Shown here: positions 17,939-27,211 of the stretch, piece by piece
Position numbering within the stretch: position 1 is the first letter of the stretch
How the letters are laid out: each line of letters opens with the position of its first letter
Source of the DNA: Mycobacterium sp. 1081908.1
GTDB lineage: Bacteria; Actinomycetota; Actinomycetes; Mycobacteriales; Mycobacteriaceae
Reading direction: 5' to 3'
Length of the DNA stretch: 64,000 nt
NCBI RefSeq assembly: GCF_001673535.1
Contig: NZ_LZLY01000048.1
Span: 1 to 64,000, forward strand
Notes under the pieces: generated by a model
What the model was told of the DNA's origin: nothing
Database searches by the model: none
What the model saw: only the letters and a program-made list of their open reading frames with translations
Position numbers and translations under genes: made by a program

Positions 17939-19696
17939 GTGCTGACTGTGGGTTCTGTATTTGCCGGATACCGGATTGAGCGCGTGTTAGGCACCGGCGG
18001 CATGGGAAACGTGTACCTGGTACGCAATCCAGACTTGCCGCGCAGCGAAGCGCTGAAGGTGTTGGCCACGGAATTGTCGCGTGATCCAGACTTCCGTGCG
18101 CGGTTCATACGGGAGGCTGATGTAGCTGCCGGTCTGGATCATCCCAACATCGTGTCGGTCCACCAGCGCGGCCAGTTCGAGGGCCAGCTCTGGATGACAA
18201 TGCAGTTCGTCGACGGCGTCAACGCCGAGGATGCGCAGCGAGCAGGGATGATGCCCGCAGCGCGGGCGGTGCATGTAGTCGGCGAGATAGCCAAGGCCCT
18301 CGACTATGCGCACGCACGTGGCGTAGTGCACCGCGACGTGAAGCCGGCGAACTTTTTATTGTCTGGGACGATTGGCCGCGACGAGCGGGTGCTGCTGGGA
18401 GATTTTGGGATCGCGCGTGCCCTCGACGATGCGGGGCTGACGTCAACTGGGGCAGTGCTAGCCACGTTGTCCTACGCTGCGCCGGAAGTTCTTGCGGGAC
18501 AAGCTTTTGATGGCCGGGCCGACCTATATTCGTTGGGCTGCGCGCTGTTTCGGCTGCTAACCGGCGCGACACCGTTTTCATCGGGCGGTGGGGCAGCCGC
18601 GGTGGTCGCGGGTCATCTGTTCCAACCGCCGCCGAGGGTCAGCGATCGGGCGCAGGGCTTGACGAGCGCAATGGACATGGTGGTCGCGATCGCGATGGCC
18701 AAGGAACCGGCGCGCCGGTTCGGCTCGGCGCGCGAGCTCGCAGATGCCGCCGCCGCAGCCCTACATGCGGACGCGAAAATCGGATGGGCGCAAGCGAACT
18801 TGGCGCCACGCGGTATTCACACTGGCTCGGGAGCGAGCTCACCGTGGTCTAAAAATCCGCGCGGGCCGGCGACCGTGATGGCTACACCGTCCGTGCACGG
18901 CTCGTCACCGCGCCTCCCAGGGGTACAGTCCCGGCGCCACCGGCGTGTCCTCGCTGCAGCAGCAGGCGGGATAGTTGCGGTGGCGGCAGCGATCGGCGTG
19001 ATCATCACAGCGCACAATCCGCGGGCCGCGGCCCCCGCCACTACGACAGCTCTTGGCCCTACGACCACTGTGACCTCGACCACCGCGCGACCTCGGCCGC
19101 CAATAGTGACACCGGCGCGCTTGCCCGATTTGCTGGCGCCTCTCGACGACGTCAAGAACTATATGGGCATCCAAAATCTGGTCGCACAACAGCCGACACT
19201 GCAACCTAGCGAAAACCCCAACGGCCCCATCGACCGTAAGGAGTGCAGACCGACACTCGGAGGCGGCGCACCCAACTCCTACGACATGCAGGGCATTATT
19301 GGCTACTACTCGCTGCTGATAAATGAGCCCCGCAATGGCACTCCCCTGCAAGGTGCGGGCCAAGTGGTGGTGGCGTTTCGGGACGCTGACGCCGCCGAAC
19401 AACAGCTGGCGAATTCGGTAGCGATCTGGCGTAAGTGCGGCGGCTCGACCATGACATTGCCGGGAACTCCTAGGAATGTGCCTGTTTCGATGAGTGTTCC
19501 GGACACAACCGCCAACGGGATCACCACGATGGTTCTGAAAGTTCAAGGACCAGCGATCAGAGCGCGTGATGACCGCGCGATCGCCGCCAAAAACAACGTA
19601 CTCGTCGACGTCAGCGTCAATATGGTGAATAGCGACCGCGGACAGCAGGCAGTTCTTGATATCACCAACTCCGTTCTCCGCAATATTCCTGATTGA
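17939..19696 (+). CDS. PknH-like receptor serine/threonine kinase
   Basis: 585 residues. The kinase domain (residues ~8-280) has the Gly loop GTGGMGNVY, the catalytic HRDVKPAN and the magnesium-binding DFG ([10 protein letters not shown]), so it looks active. A basic, Pro/Ser-rich juxtamembrane part and one membrane helix (~335-360) precede a Thr/Pro stalk and an extracellular domain that resembles the PknH sensor domain. Only two extracellular cysteines are visible (KECRP and WRKCGG), compared with four that I recall for M. tuberculosis PknH. Start GTG with only a weak ribosome site. M. tuberculosis has no kinase here, and base composition looks slightly lower in GC than the neighbours, so this is an insertion. 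Confidence 0.88.
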   Translation: MLTVGSVFAGYRIERVLGTGGMGNVYLVRNPDLPRSEALKVLATELSRDPDFRARFIREADVAAGLDHPNIVSVHQRGQFEGQLWMTMQFVDGVNAEDAQRAGMMPAARAVHVVGEIAKALDYAHARGVVHRDVKPANFLLSGTIGRDERVLLGDFGIARALDDAGLTSTGAVLATLSYAAPEVLAGQAFDGRADLYSLGCALFRLLTGATPFSSGGGAAAVVAGHLFQPPPRVSDRAQGLTSAMDMVVAIAMAKEPARRFGSARELADAAAAALHADAKIGWAQANLAPRGIHTGSGASSPWSKNPRGPATVMATPSVHGSSPRLPGVQSRRHRRVLAAAAGGIVAVAAAIGVIITAHNPRAAAPATTTALGPTTTVTSTTARPRPPIVTPARLPDLLAPLDDVKNYMGIQNLVAQQPTLQPSENPNGPIDRKECRPTLGGGAPNSYDMQGIIGYYSLLINEPRNGTPLQGAGQVVVAFRDADAAEQQLANSVAIWRKCGGSTMTLPGTPRNVPVSMSVPDTTANGITTMVLKVQGPAIRARDDRAIAAKNNVLVDVSVNMVNSDRGQQAVLDITNSVLRNIPD

Positions 19697-19788
19697 CTAT
19701 GACGACAAAGGTCCTCGGTCGGTCTGCCTGTTATGCGGGCCCACCGCTGCACGACGCTTCTTTCGCCGGCGCCCGCCGCAATTCGCTA

Positions 19789-21642
19789 TTACCCCACCGG
19801 CCCGCGATGCCGATGCCCAGTCGTGGCGGGACGCACCACTTCGGGGTCGACCAAACGGCCCAGGCCGTATTCGCCGCGGTGACGCGCCGTCATGCGATCA
19901 CCTTCCAGCGCGTCGCCGTGACCGGAAACCACGTCGGACATGCTGAACAGCGACTCCGACCCGTCGTCGAAATAGTGGAGGTGGTCGTAGAACGGGTTCA
20001 TCGGGGTGCCGGGCACTTCGGCTTTGAACCGGGTAGAGCCGTAGCCGTCGACGGCGGGATCGTTGCCAAGCCCTCCGAAGTTCATCCCGATGAGGCCGGG
20101 GCCGGTCACCCGGGCCGGCGACCAAGTGACCGCATCACCCGATGCCGCACCGACGTAGACGTGTCCGCCCTGTGGCAGATGAAAGTCGGCCGCCGAACGC
20201 GCCAGGTCGGTGCCCGGGGATCCGACGAGAACCACGTCGTTCGCACGCATCCCGTGGGCCGCCGCCGCGTCCGCGACGAGGGTGGATCCGTACGAGTGGC
20301 CGACGACCGTCATATGGGTCGGTGCCCCTTCGTGGGTAATCCCAAGGGCGTTCACGTCGGCGGCCAACACCCGCGCGCCATCGCGGGCCATCTCCGCTTC
20401 GCGAAGGGCGGGATCGATCCAGTTATCCGGCGCGTCGTAGCCGACCCACGTCACCACGGCAGTCCCGTTGCGCCAATCGGCGCGGGAGGACTCCTGATAC
20501 AGACGCACACCCTCGGTCTCCGCCAGCGTTCCCTCGCGCACCGAAGTGGCCGCACCCTTCACCAAGACGGCCGTGTTGACGGCGGTGTCGGGATTACCGA
20601 TCGCGATGGCCGCGGCTCCCTCGCCGCCGAAGGCCTCGGGCTGGTACTTCAACAGGAACACGTCCGCGCTGCCGCCTGACGCCTCCAACCCGTGTCGGGT
20701 GCGAAAAGCGTTGGCGTAGCGGTTGATTGCGACGCCGGTCAGCCCGTACCTGCCGGGTTCAGCGAGCACGTCGTTGACACCGACGCCGCGCAACGTGGCG
20801 AGGTCTTCAACGCGACGGAGGTCGTCGTTCATCACCGCCTGATTGACGCGACTCCGCAAGGCGACGGGAACGCCGTTGAGGTTTCCCAGCTCCGGAAGAT
20901 GGTCGGCGATCAATCGGCTCTGCTGTTCCCCGTCGAGCGTCTTCCACCACCGGTTGACCTCCTCCGCGCTGGTTCCCGGCGACGGAATCCCCAGCGGCTC
21001 TGCGCCGTTCGTCGACGCATCCACCGAGCGCAGAACCGACGAGTCGTAGCCGTCCGTGCGCAAGGTGGTCAGCGACCGCTGCAAAGACTCCGAGTAGCCA
21101 TCGCGCCGCGACCGAAGCTCGGCTAACGCGGCCGCGGTGTCGTCGATGGCCTTCTGCTCCAGGGCGCGGATGAGCGCATCCAACGCGATTCGATCGGGCG
21201 CAGTGAGGCCGTCGTCATTCTCTAAAGCCAGCGCTTGGCCGAGCAGGTCGTCAGCCCGCCGCAGTTGGGTCTCCAGCGTCGAAATCAACCCTGCGCCAGC
21301 GCATTGCGCCTCGGCCAGCGCCGCGGCCACGCCTTCCAAATCAGCGCCGATCTTGGCCAGATGCACGGACTGACCGCCGAGCGACTGCATCGTGCGCCGC
21401 ACTTCGGCCGAGTCATCGATCGGGTCCTCGCCCGTCACCCGATTCCAGGAGGCCTCGAAGCGACGACGTGCCGCATCGAAGGCGGCGCTCGATTCGGCGG
21501 TGCAGCGGCCCGCGTCGTGAAACGCTTGCGCCAGTTCGGAAATCTGGGCCGGGCGCCCCACTTGCAGGCTGTCGTCTATCGCCCAGGGGTCGCCGCCGGC
21601 TTCGGCAATCAGGTGTGGGTTGCTGATGTATCGGAAGTCCAT
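19789..21642 (-). CDS. DUF1023 alpha/beta-hydrolase with helical N-terminal domain
   Basis: 617 residues. The first ~230 are helical, with a WXG100-like character (FDAARRRFEASWNRVTGEDP). A central region contains RWWKTLDGEQQSRLIADHLP, typical of these actinobacterial hydrolases. The C-terminal alpha/beta-hydrolase has the nucleophile elbow GHSYGS at about residue 447 and a likely late His in DHLHYF or SGHGD. No Sec signal is seen. It overlaps the DUF2563 gene by 34 nt; the pair resembles Rv2078-Rv2079. In M. tuberculosis the toxin gene cpnT occupies this position. Substrate unknown; an exported lipase or toxin-like enzyme is inferred. Confidence 0.85.
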   Translation of the reverse strand: MDFRYISNPHLIAEAGGDPWAIDDSLQVGRPAQISELAQAFHDAGRCTAESSAAFDAARRRFEASWNRVTGEDPIDDSAEVRRTMQSLGGQSVHLAKIGADLEGVAAALAEAQCAGAGLISTLETQLRRADDLLGQALALENDDGLTAPDRIALDALIRALEQKAIDDTAAALAELRSRRDGYSESLQRSLTTLRTDGYDSSVLRSVDASTNGAEPLGIPSPGTSAEEVNRWWKTLDGEQQSRLIADHLPELGNLNGVPVALRSRVNQAVMNDDLRRVEDLATLRGVGVNDVLAEPGRYGLTGVAINRYANAFRTRHGLEASGGSADVFLLKYQPEAFGGEGAAAIAIGNPDTAVNTAVLVKGAATSVREGTLAETEGVRLYQESSRADWRNGTAVVTWVGYDAPDNWIDPALREAEMARDGARVLAADVNALGITHEGAPTHMTVVGHSYGSTLVADAAAAHGMRANDVVLVGSPGTDLARSAADFHLPQGGHVYVGAASGDAVTWSPARVTGPGLIGMNFGGLGNDPAVDGYGSTRFKAEVPGTPMNPFYDHLHYFDDGSESLFSMSDVVSGHGDALEGDRMTARHRGEYGLGRLVDPEVVRPATTGHRHRGPVG

Positions 21643-21938
21643 CGCACCGCCCGCTCGTCGGCGGCGTTGCGGTCATCCATGTTGGTGAACTCGTCGGCGG
21701 CGTAATGCGCCTTGTGGCCGAGTCCGGTCAGCGTCTCCTGGTGGGCCTGCAAGTTCTTGACGTGCCGCCCGTGCGCGGCGGTCACCGACTCGTGAAACGC
21801 CTCGGCGGCGGGAAAGCCACCGAACATCCCCGAGGCCAGCGGGCCCCGCGACAGCGCAGCGGCCCCCTCCTGTGCATGCCCGCCGGCGCGGTGCGACTCG
21901 TTGGCCCCCGAGTGCAGCAAGTCAGTGTCGACGAACAC
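21609..21938 (-). CDS. DUF2563 small helical protein, partner of the DUF1023 hydrolase
   Basis: 109 residues starting FVDTDLLHSGANESHRAGGH, the conserved N-terminus of this mycobacterial family. The protein is two helical stretches around GPLASGMFGGFPAAEAFHES, similar in size and layout to WXG100 proteins. The GTG start at 21938 follows a GGAGGGG ribosome site; an upstream in-frame start at 21980 is less likely. It overlaps the hydrolase gene, so they are translationally coupled. It sits where esxE/esxF lie in M. tuberculosis, and a chaperone or export-partner role is inferred. Confidence 0.82.
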   Translation of the reverse strand: MFVDTDLLHSGANESHRAGGHAQEGAAALSRGPLASGMFGGFPAAEAFHESVTAAHGRHVKNLQAHQETLTGLGHKAHYAADEFTNMDDRNAADERAVRWTSDTSATHT

Positions 21939-22013
21939 CGCTACCCCTCCCCGGCCATACGACGAACGAACTGGTGGCAAAGCTAATCACCGCGCGGGTG
22001 ACGGTCAATTCAG

Positions 22014-22523
22014 TCATAGGGTGCTCGCTCCGTCGGCCAGGCCGTCGCCGTCGGTGTCGGTAAGCCTGGTGTTCCACCGGCCATCGCCGTCCGAATCGAC
22101 GTACGCACTCACACCCCCCTCGCCGGCGCACAGCACCCGGTCCGCCAGCCCGTCGCCGTCGGTGTCGAGCAATCGGTCGTCGGCCTGGCCGCGCCCGTCG
22201 AAGTCCACCAGCGGGCCGCCGGTGTGCTCGACGCCGTCGAGCCCGAACCACCGCAGCTGCCCACCCCGGTCGACGGCGACCCCCCACGTCCCCGACCCGT
22301 CGTCGGTAAAATACGCCTCCGGGGCGCCGTCATTGTCGAGATCGAGGGCCGCGTGGTCGGCCATCCCGTCTCCGTCGAAATCCGCCAGCGCGTCGTCCTG
22401 CATTCCGTCGCCGTCGAGATCCAACCCGAACGCATCGAGCCGGCCGTCGCCGTCCAGATCGAGGTTGGGCTGGCCGTTCCAAATGGCCGCGGAGCCATCG
22501 TCATTACCCAGGCAGTAATCCAT
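22014..22523 (-). CDS. Asp/Gly-repeat protein with calcium-loop-like motifs (Rv3906c type)
   Basis: 169 residues, the same length as the M. tuberculosis protein at this position. It is almost entirely made of units such as DLDGDGRLD, DFDGDGMAD, DTDGDGLAD and DSDGDGRWN, six or more copies spaced 10-25 residues. These match the D-x-D-x-D-G calcium-binding loop of dockerin, thrombospondin-3 and EF-hand-like proteins. No signal peptide or membrane segment is visible. The ATG at 22523 has AAAAGG upstream. It lies 24 nt after pcnA. Metal binding is inferred; function unknown. Confidence 0.8.
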   Translation of the reverse strand: MDYCLGNDDGSAAIWNGQPNLDLDGDGRLDAFGLDLDGDGMQDDALADFDGDGMADHAALDLDNDGAPEAYFTDDGSGTWGVAVDRGGQLRWFGLDGVEHTGGPLVDFDGRGQADDRLLDTDGDGLADRVLCAGEGGVSAYVDSDGDGRWNTRLTDTDGDGLADGASTL

Positions 22524-22547
22524 GCCTTTTCGGACGCTGGGCAACCG

Positions 22548-23984
22548 CTAGGCGTTCCCGCGCGATCGCCACCACGACAGCAGCTCGGCGGTCGCCTCCT
22601 CGGTCGTCAGCGGACCGCGTTCGAGCCGCAACTCCTTCAGATACCGCCACGCCTCGCCGACTTGCGGGCCGGCCGGGATCCCGAGCAGCTCCATGATCGC
22701 GTTGCCGTCCAAATCGGGGCGCACCCGCGCCAAATCCTCCTGGGCCGCCAGCTCGGCGATCCGCGCCTCCAGCCGGTCATAGCTGGCCTGCAGCCGGGCG
22801 GCCCGGCGCTTGTTGCGAGTCGTGCAGTCGGCGCGGACCAGTTTGTGCAGCCGCGGCAGCAGCGGCCCCGCGTCGGTCACGTAGCGGCGCACCGCCGAAT
22901 CGGTCCACTTGCCCTCGCCGTAGCCGTGGAAGCGCAGATGCAGAAACACCAGCTGCGAGACGTCGTCGACCATCTGCTTGGAGTACTTCAACGCCCGCAA
23001 CCGCTTTCGGGCCATCTTGGCGCCCACCACCTCGTGGTGGTGAAAACTCACCCCGCCGTTGGGCTCGTGCCGCCGCGTCGACGGCTTGCCGATGTCGTGC
23101 AGCAGGGCGGCCCAGCGCAGCACCAGATCCGGGCCGTCGTCTTCCAGGGCGATCGCTTGGCGAAGCACCGTCAGCGAATGCTGGTAGACGTCCTTGTGCT
23201 GGTGATGTTCGTCGATGGCCATCCGCATGCCGCCCACCTCGGGCAGCACCACCTCGCCCATCCCGGTCTCCACCAGCAGGTCGATGCCAGCCACCGGGTC
23301 CTCGCCGAGCAGCATCTTGTCCAGCTCGGCCGCCACCCGCTCGGCGCTGATCCGCGCCAGCTGCGGGGCCATCTCGTCGATCGCGTCCCGCACCCGCGGC
23401 GCGACCGTGAAACCGAGCTGCGAGACGAACCGCGCGGCGCGCAGCATCCGCAACGGGTCGTCGCCAAACGACACCGAGGGCGCGGCCGGGGTGTCCAGCA
23501 GTCGCTCGCGCAGCGCCGCCAAACCGCCTAGCGGATCAAGGAATTCGCCAGGCCCAGTCGGCGTCACCCGCACCGCCATCGCATTGGCGGTGAAATCGCG
23601 GCGCACCAGATCGTCCTCGAGGCGCTCGCCGAAGCGCACCTCGGGCTTGCGCGACACCTGGTCGTAGGCGTCGGCGCGGAAGGTGGTGATCTCCAGGCGA
23701 TAGTCACCCTTGCCGACACCGACCGTGCCGAACTGGATACCGGTCTCCCACACCGCGTCGGCCCAGCGCCCCACCAATTCCTGAACCTGCTCGGGGCGCG
23801 CGTCGGTGGTGAAATCCAAGTCGGGACTGAGCCTGCCCAGCAACGCGTCCCGCACCGAACCGCCGACGAGGTACAGCTCGTGCCCGGCGGCATCGAACAG
23901 CGCGCCCAACTCACCCAGCACGGGGGCGTGCCTATTCAGCGCGACCGCGGCGGCGGTCAACAGGTCGGCATCGGCGTCAGGCAC
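22548..23984 (-). CDS. pcnA: CCA-adding tRNA nucleotidyltransferase / poly(A) polymerase family
   Basis: 478 residues. The class II nucleotidyltransferase head has VGGSVRDALLG (~40-50) and the metal-binding DLDFTTDA. An RNA-binding region contains FGDDPLRMLRAARF, and an HD phosphohydrolase domain shows LLHDIGKPS (~293). Mycobacteria have no second CCA enzyme and M. tuberculosis encodes CCA in few tRNAs; both tRNAs in this window also lack an encoded CCA end, which fits a need for this activity. It is divergent from mutT4. Confidence 0.95.
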   Translation of the reverse strand: MPDADADLLTAAAVALNRHAPVLGELGALFDAAGHELYLVGGSVRDALLGRLSPDLDFTTDARPEQVQELVGRWADAVWETGIQFGTVGVGKGDYRLEITTFRADAYDQVSRKPEVRFGERLEDDLVRRDFTANAMAVRVTPTGPGEFLDPLGGLAALRERLLDTPAAPSVSFGDDPLRMLRAARFVSQLGFTVAPRVRDAIDEMAPQLARISAERVAAELDKMLLGEDPVAGIDLLVETGMGEVVLPEVGGMRMAIDEHHQHKDVYQHSLTVLRQAIALEDDGPDLVLRWAALLHDIGKPSTRRHEPNGGVSFHHHEVVGAKMARKRLRALKYSKQMVDDVSQLVFLHLRFHGYGEGKWTDSAVRRYVTDAGPLLPRLHKLVRADCTTRNKRRAARLQASYDRLEARIAELAAQEDLARVRPDLDGNAIMELLGIPAGPQVGEAWRYLKELRLERGPLTTEEATAELLSWWRSRGNA

Positions 23985-24092
23985 GTTCGATCAGCGTAGT
24001 CGGGTGACCTGGCTGACACTGACCCCCCGCCACCGCACGGCAAGCGGCGAGTATCTCGGGAAGAAGGACCCCCGCCAGCTACTATCGCTTGG

Positions 24093-24827
24093 GTGTCGGA
24101 CGCCGAACAAGCCAGACCACGTCGACGCCGGGGCCGGCGTCGGCGTCGTGGCGCGGCAGGCGCGGCCGAGACCCCCACCGATCCCCAGACGAACGGCGAC
24201 TCGTCGCCCCCCAAACCCCGGCGGTCCCGGCCATCCCGCCACGTACCGGATCGACTCAAAACCGTGCACGAAACCTCCGCCGGTGGGCTGGTCATCGACG
24301 GCATCGACGGGCCACGCGACGAGCAGGTCGCGGCGCTGATCGGTCGCGTCGATCGGCGCGGACGGATGCTGTGGTCGCTGCCCAAAGGACATATAGAGAT
24401 GGGCGAGACCGCGGAGCAGACCGCGATTCGAGAGGTCGCCGAGGAAACGGGTATTCGCGGCAGCGTGCTGGCCGCGCTGGGACGCATCGACTACTGGTTC
24501 GTGACCGATGGCCGCCGGGTGCACAAGACCGTGCACCACTATCTGATGCGCTTCTCCGGCGGCGAGCTGTCCGACGAGGACCTCGAGGTCGCCGAGGTGG
24601 CGTGGGTGCCGATCGGCGAGTTGCCGTCCAGGCTGGCCTACGCCGACGAGCGCCGCCTCGCCCAGGTCGCCGACGAGCTGATCGACAAGCTGCAGAACGA
24701 CGGCCCGGCCGCGCTGCCGCCGCTGCCCCCGAGCGCGCCCCGGCGGCGCCCACAGACGCATTCGCGGACCCGGCATTCCGACAATCCCGTGGCGGGCCGG
24801 AAGAACGGTCACGGGCCGGGGCCGTGA
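24093..24827 (+). CDS. mutT4: Nudix hydrolase MutT4
   Basis: 244 residues. A very basic Arg-rich N-terminus (~50 residues) precedes the Nudix fold. The Nudix box is complete at ~99-121 ([20 protein letters not shown] then TGI), giving the G-x5-E-x7-REVxEExG pattern. The C-terminus is Pro/Arg-rich. The family sanitises or turns over nucleotides and related pyrophosphates; the exact substrate cannot be read from the sequence. GTG start; its TGA overlaps the next gene's GTG (GTGA). Confidence 0.92.
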   Translation: MSDAEQARPRRRRGRRRRRGAAGAAETPTDPQTNGDSSPPKPRRSRPSRHVPDRLKTVHETSAGGLVIDGIDGPRDEQVAALIGRVDRRGRMLWSLPKGHIEMGETAEQTAIREVAEETGIRGSVLAALGRIDYWFVTDGRRVHKTVHHYLMRFSGGELSDEDLEVAEVAWVPIGELPSRLAYADERRLAQVADELIDKLQNDGPAALPPLPPSAPRRRPQTHSRTRHSDNPVAGRKNGHGPGP

Positions 24828-27211
24828 CGGTTCCCCGACTCTGCTGGGCCGGCTTTGTGCGCCTTGCCGCAGTGGTTGGCATCGTGGCCGGTTTTGCGAT
24901 GTTCGCCGGGCCCGCCCCGCGCGCGGCCGCGGGCGAGCCCGGGGAGACACCGTTCGTCCGGGTCCGCATCGACCAGGTGACCCCCGACGTAGTCACCACA
25001 ACGAGCCCGCCCGTCGTCACCGTCAGCGGAATGGTGACCAACATCGGTGACCGCCCGGTGCGCGACGTCATGGTGCGGCTCGAGCACGCGCCGGCGGTCA
25101 ACGACTCTGCGGCGTTGCGGACCTCCCTGGACGGCGGCACGGACCAGTACCAGCCGGCCGCGGACTTCCTCACGGTGGCCCCCGAATTGCAGCGCGGCCA
25201 GGAAGCCGGGTTCACGCTGTCGGCCCCGCTGCGCTCGCTGGGCAAGCCGTCCCTGGGGATGGAGAAGCCCGGCATCTACCCCGTCCTGGTCAACGTCAAC
25301 GGGACACCCGACTACGGCGCCCCGGCCCGCCTGGACAACGCGCGGTTCCTGCTGCCCGTGCTCGGTGTGCCGTCGGACCACGCCGACGACCTCAATTCCG
25401 TCGTCGCGCCGGATACCTCCAAGCCGGTGTGGATCACCATGCTCTGGCCGCTGGCCGACCGGCCGCGGCTGTCCCCCGGCGCACCCGGCGGCACCATCCC
25501 GGTCCGGTTGGTCGACGACGACTTGGCCACCTCACTGGCCACCGGCGGGCGGCTCGACGTCCTGCTGTCCGCGGCCGAGGTCGCCACCAGCCACGACGTC
25601 GACCCGGACGGCGCCGTCGGCCACGCGCTATGCCTGGCCGTCGACCCGGACCTGCTGGTCACCGTCAACGCAATGACCGGCGGCTACGTGGTGTCCAACT
25701 CGCCCGACGGGCCCGCCCAACTGCCGGGCACCCCAACGCATCCCGGCACCGGCCAGGCCGCCGCCACCGAATGGCTGAACCGGCTGCGCGCCCTGGCCCA
25801 CCGCACCTGCGTGGCGCCGCTGCCCTATGCCCAGGCCGACCTCGACGCCCTGCAGCGCGTCAACGACCCCGGGCTGAGCGCCGCCGCCACCAACAGCGTC
25901 GGCGGCATCGTCGACCGCATCCTGGACGTGCCGTCCATCCGCGGAGCCACGCTGCTTCCCGACGGCCCCTTGACCGGCCGAACCGTCGGCCTGCTCAGCG
26001 CCAACGACAGCACCGTCGCGATCGCCGCGGGCGACCTGTCCGCCCAGGACGCGACGAACGAGAACCCGGCCGGCGTCGACACCGCGCCGAGGCGGCTGTC
26101 GCCCCAGGTGGTGGCGGCGCCGTTCGACCCCGCCGTCGGGGCCGCGCTCGCCGGCGCGGGCAACAACCCAACGGTCCCCACCTACCTAGACCCTTCGCTG
26201 ACCGTCCGGCTCTCGCACGACTCGAACACCGCCCGGCGCCAGGACGCGCTGGGCTCGATCTTCTGGCATGCGTTGCAGCGCGACGCGGCCCCGCGCACCC
26301 AGCTGCTGGTGCCGCCGGCGACGTGGAACCTGCAGGCCGACGACGCGCAGGTCATCCTGACCGCCCTGGCTACCAGCATCCGGTCCGGCCTGGCGGTGCC
26401 GCGACCGTTGCCCGCCGTCGTCGCCGAGGCCGGCGCCCACACCGAGCCGCCCGAGCAGGTGACCAACGACGGCGCCGCGCGCGGCCGGTTCACCGATGAC
26501 GTCACCGCCAACATCGCCGCCCAGGTCGGCCGGCTGTGGGGCCTGACCTCCGCGCTGAGCACCGACGAGCGCACCGGCCTGACCGGCGTCCAGTACACCG
26601 CGCCGCTGCGCGAGGACATGCTGCGCGCGCTGAGCCAATCCGAACCCCCGGACACCCGCAACGGGCTGGCCCAGCAGCGCCTGGCGGTGGTCGGCAAGAC
26701 GATCAACGACCTGTTCGGCGCGGTCACGATCGTCAACCCCGGCGGCTCCTACACGCTGGCCACCGAGCACAGCCCGCTGCCGCTGGCGCTGCACAACGGC
26801 CTCGCGGTCCCGATCCGGGTGCGGCTGCAGGTCGACGCGCCGCCGGGGATGACGGTCACCGACGTCGGCCAGATCGAATTGCCGCCGGGCTACCTGCCGC
26901 TGCGGGTGCCGATCGAGGTGAAATTCACCCAGCGCGTCGCGGTCGACGTGAGCCTGCGGACCCCCGACGGCATGCGGCTCGGCGACCCCGTGCGGTTGTC
27001 GGTGCATTCCAACGCGTACGGCAAGGTGCTGTTCGCGATCACGCTCAGCGCGGCGGCGGTGCTGGTGCTGCTGGCCGGTCGCCGGCTCTGGCACCGGTTC
27101 CGCGGCCAGCCCGACCGCGCCGACCTGGACCGTCCCGACCCGCCGCACCCCGGATCCGCCGACCTGCACGACGAGATCGACGATCGGGTCGAGCCCAAAC
27201 CCCGCGTATGA
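24824..27211 (+). CDS. Large exported membrane-anchored protein (Rv3909-like)
   Basis: 795 residues. A signal sequence (residues ~5-35, ending near APRAAAG) is followed by a long extracytoplasmic region of beta-rich and Ala/Pro-rich segments ([20 protein letters not shown] at the start). One membrane helix near the C-terminus (~735-757) and a short charged tail follow. No catalytic motif is recognised. It is coupled at both ends by 4-nt overlaps to mutT4 and murJ, an arrangement conserved in mycobacteria, and probably acts in cell-envelope assembly together with MurJ (inference). Confidence 0.88.
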   Translation: MTVPRLCWAGFVRLAAVVGIVAGFAMFAGPAPRAAAGEPGETPFVRVRIDQVTPDVVTTTSPPVVTVSGMVTNIGDRPVRDVMVRLEHAPAVNDSAALRTSLDGGTDQYQPAADFLTVAPELQRGQEAGFTLSAPLRSLGKPSLGMEKPGIYPVLVNVNGTPDYGAPARLDNARFLLPVLGVPSDHADDLNSVVAPDTSKPVWITMLWPLADRPRLSPGAPGGTIPVRLVDDDLATSLATGGRLDVLLSAAEVATSHDVDPDGAVGHALCLAVDPDLLVTVNAMTGGYVVSNSPDGPAQLPGTPTHPGTGQAAATEWLNRLRALAHRTCVAPLPYAQADLDALQRVNDPGLSAAATNSVGGIVDRILDVPSIRGATLLPDGPLTGRTVGLLSANDSTVAIAAGDLSAQDATNENPAGVDTAPRRLSPQVVAAPFDPAVGAALAGAGNNPTVPTYLDPSLTVRLSHDSNTARRQDALGSIFWHALQRDAAPRTQLLVPPATWNLQADDAQVILTALATSIRSGLAVPRPLPAVVAEAGAHTEPPEQVTNDGAARGRFTDDVTANIAAQVGRLWGLTSALSTDERTGLTGVQYTAPLREDMLRALSQSEPPDTRNGLAQQRLAVVGKTINDLFGAVTIVNPGGSYTLATEHSPLPLALHNGLAVPIRVRLQVDAPPGMTVTDVGQIELPPGYLPLRVPIEVKFTQRVAVDVSLRTPDGMRLGDPVRLSVHSNAYGKVLFAITLSAAAVLVLLAGRRLWHRFRGQPDRADLDRPDPPHPGSADLHDEIDDRVEPKPRV

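Noticed and set aside
24089..24823. Upstream extension of the Rv3909-like protein through mutT4
   Set aside because: The extension is the Arg-rich out-of-frame shadow of mutT4; a signal peptide and GTGA overlap fix the start at 24824.
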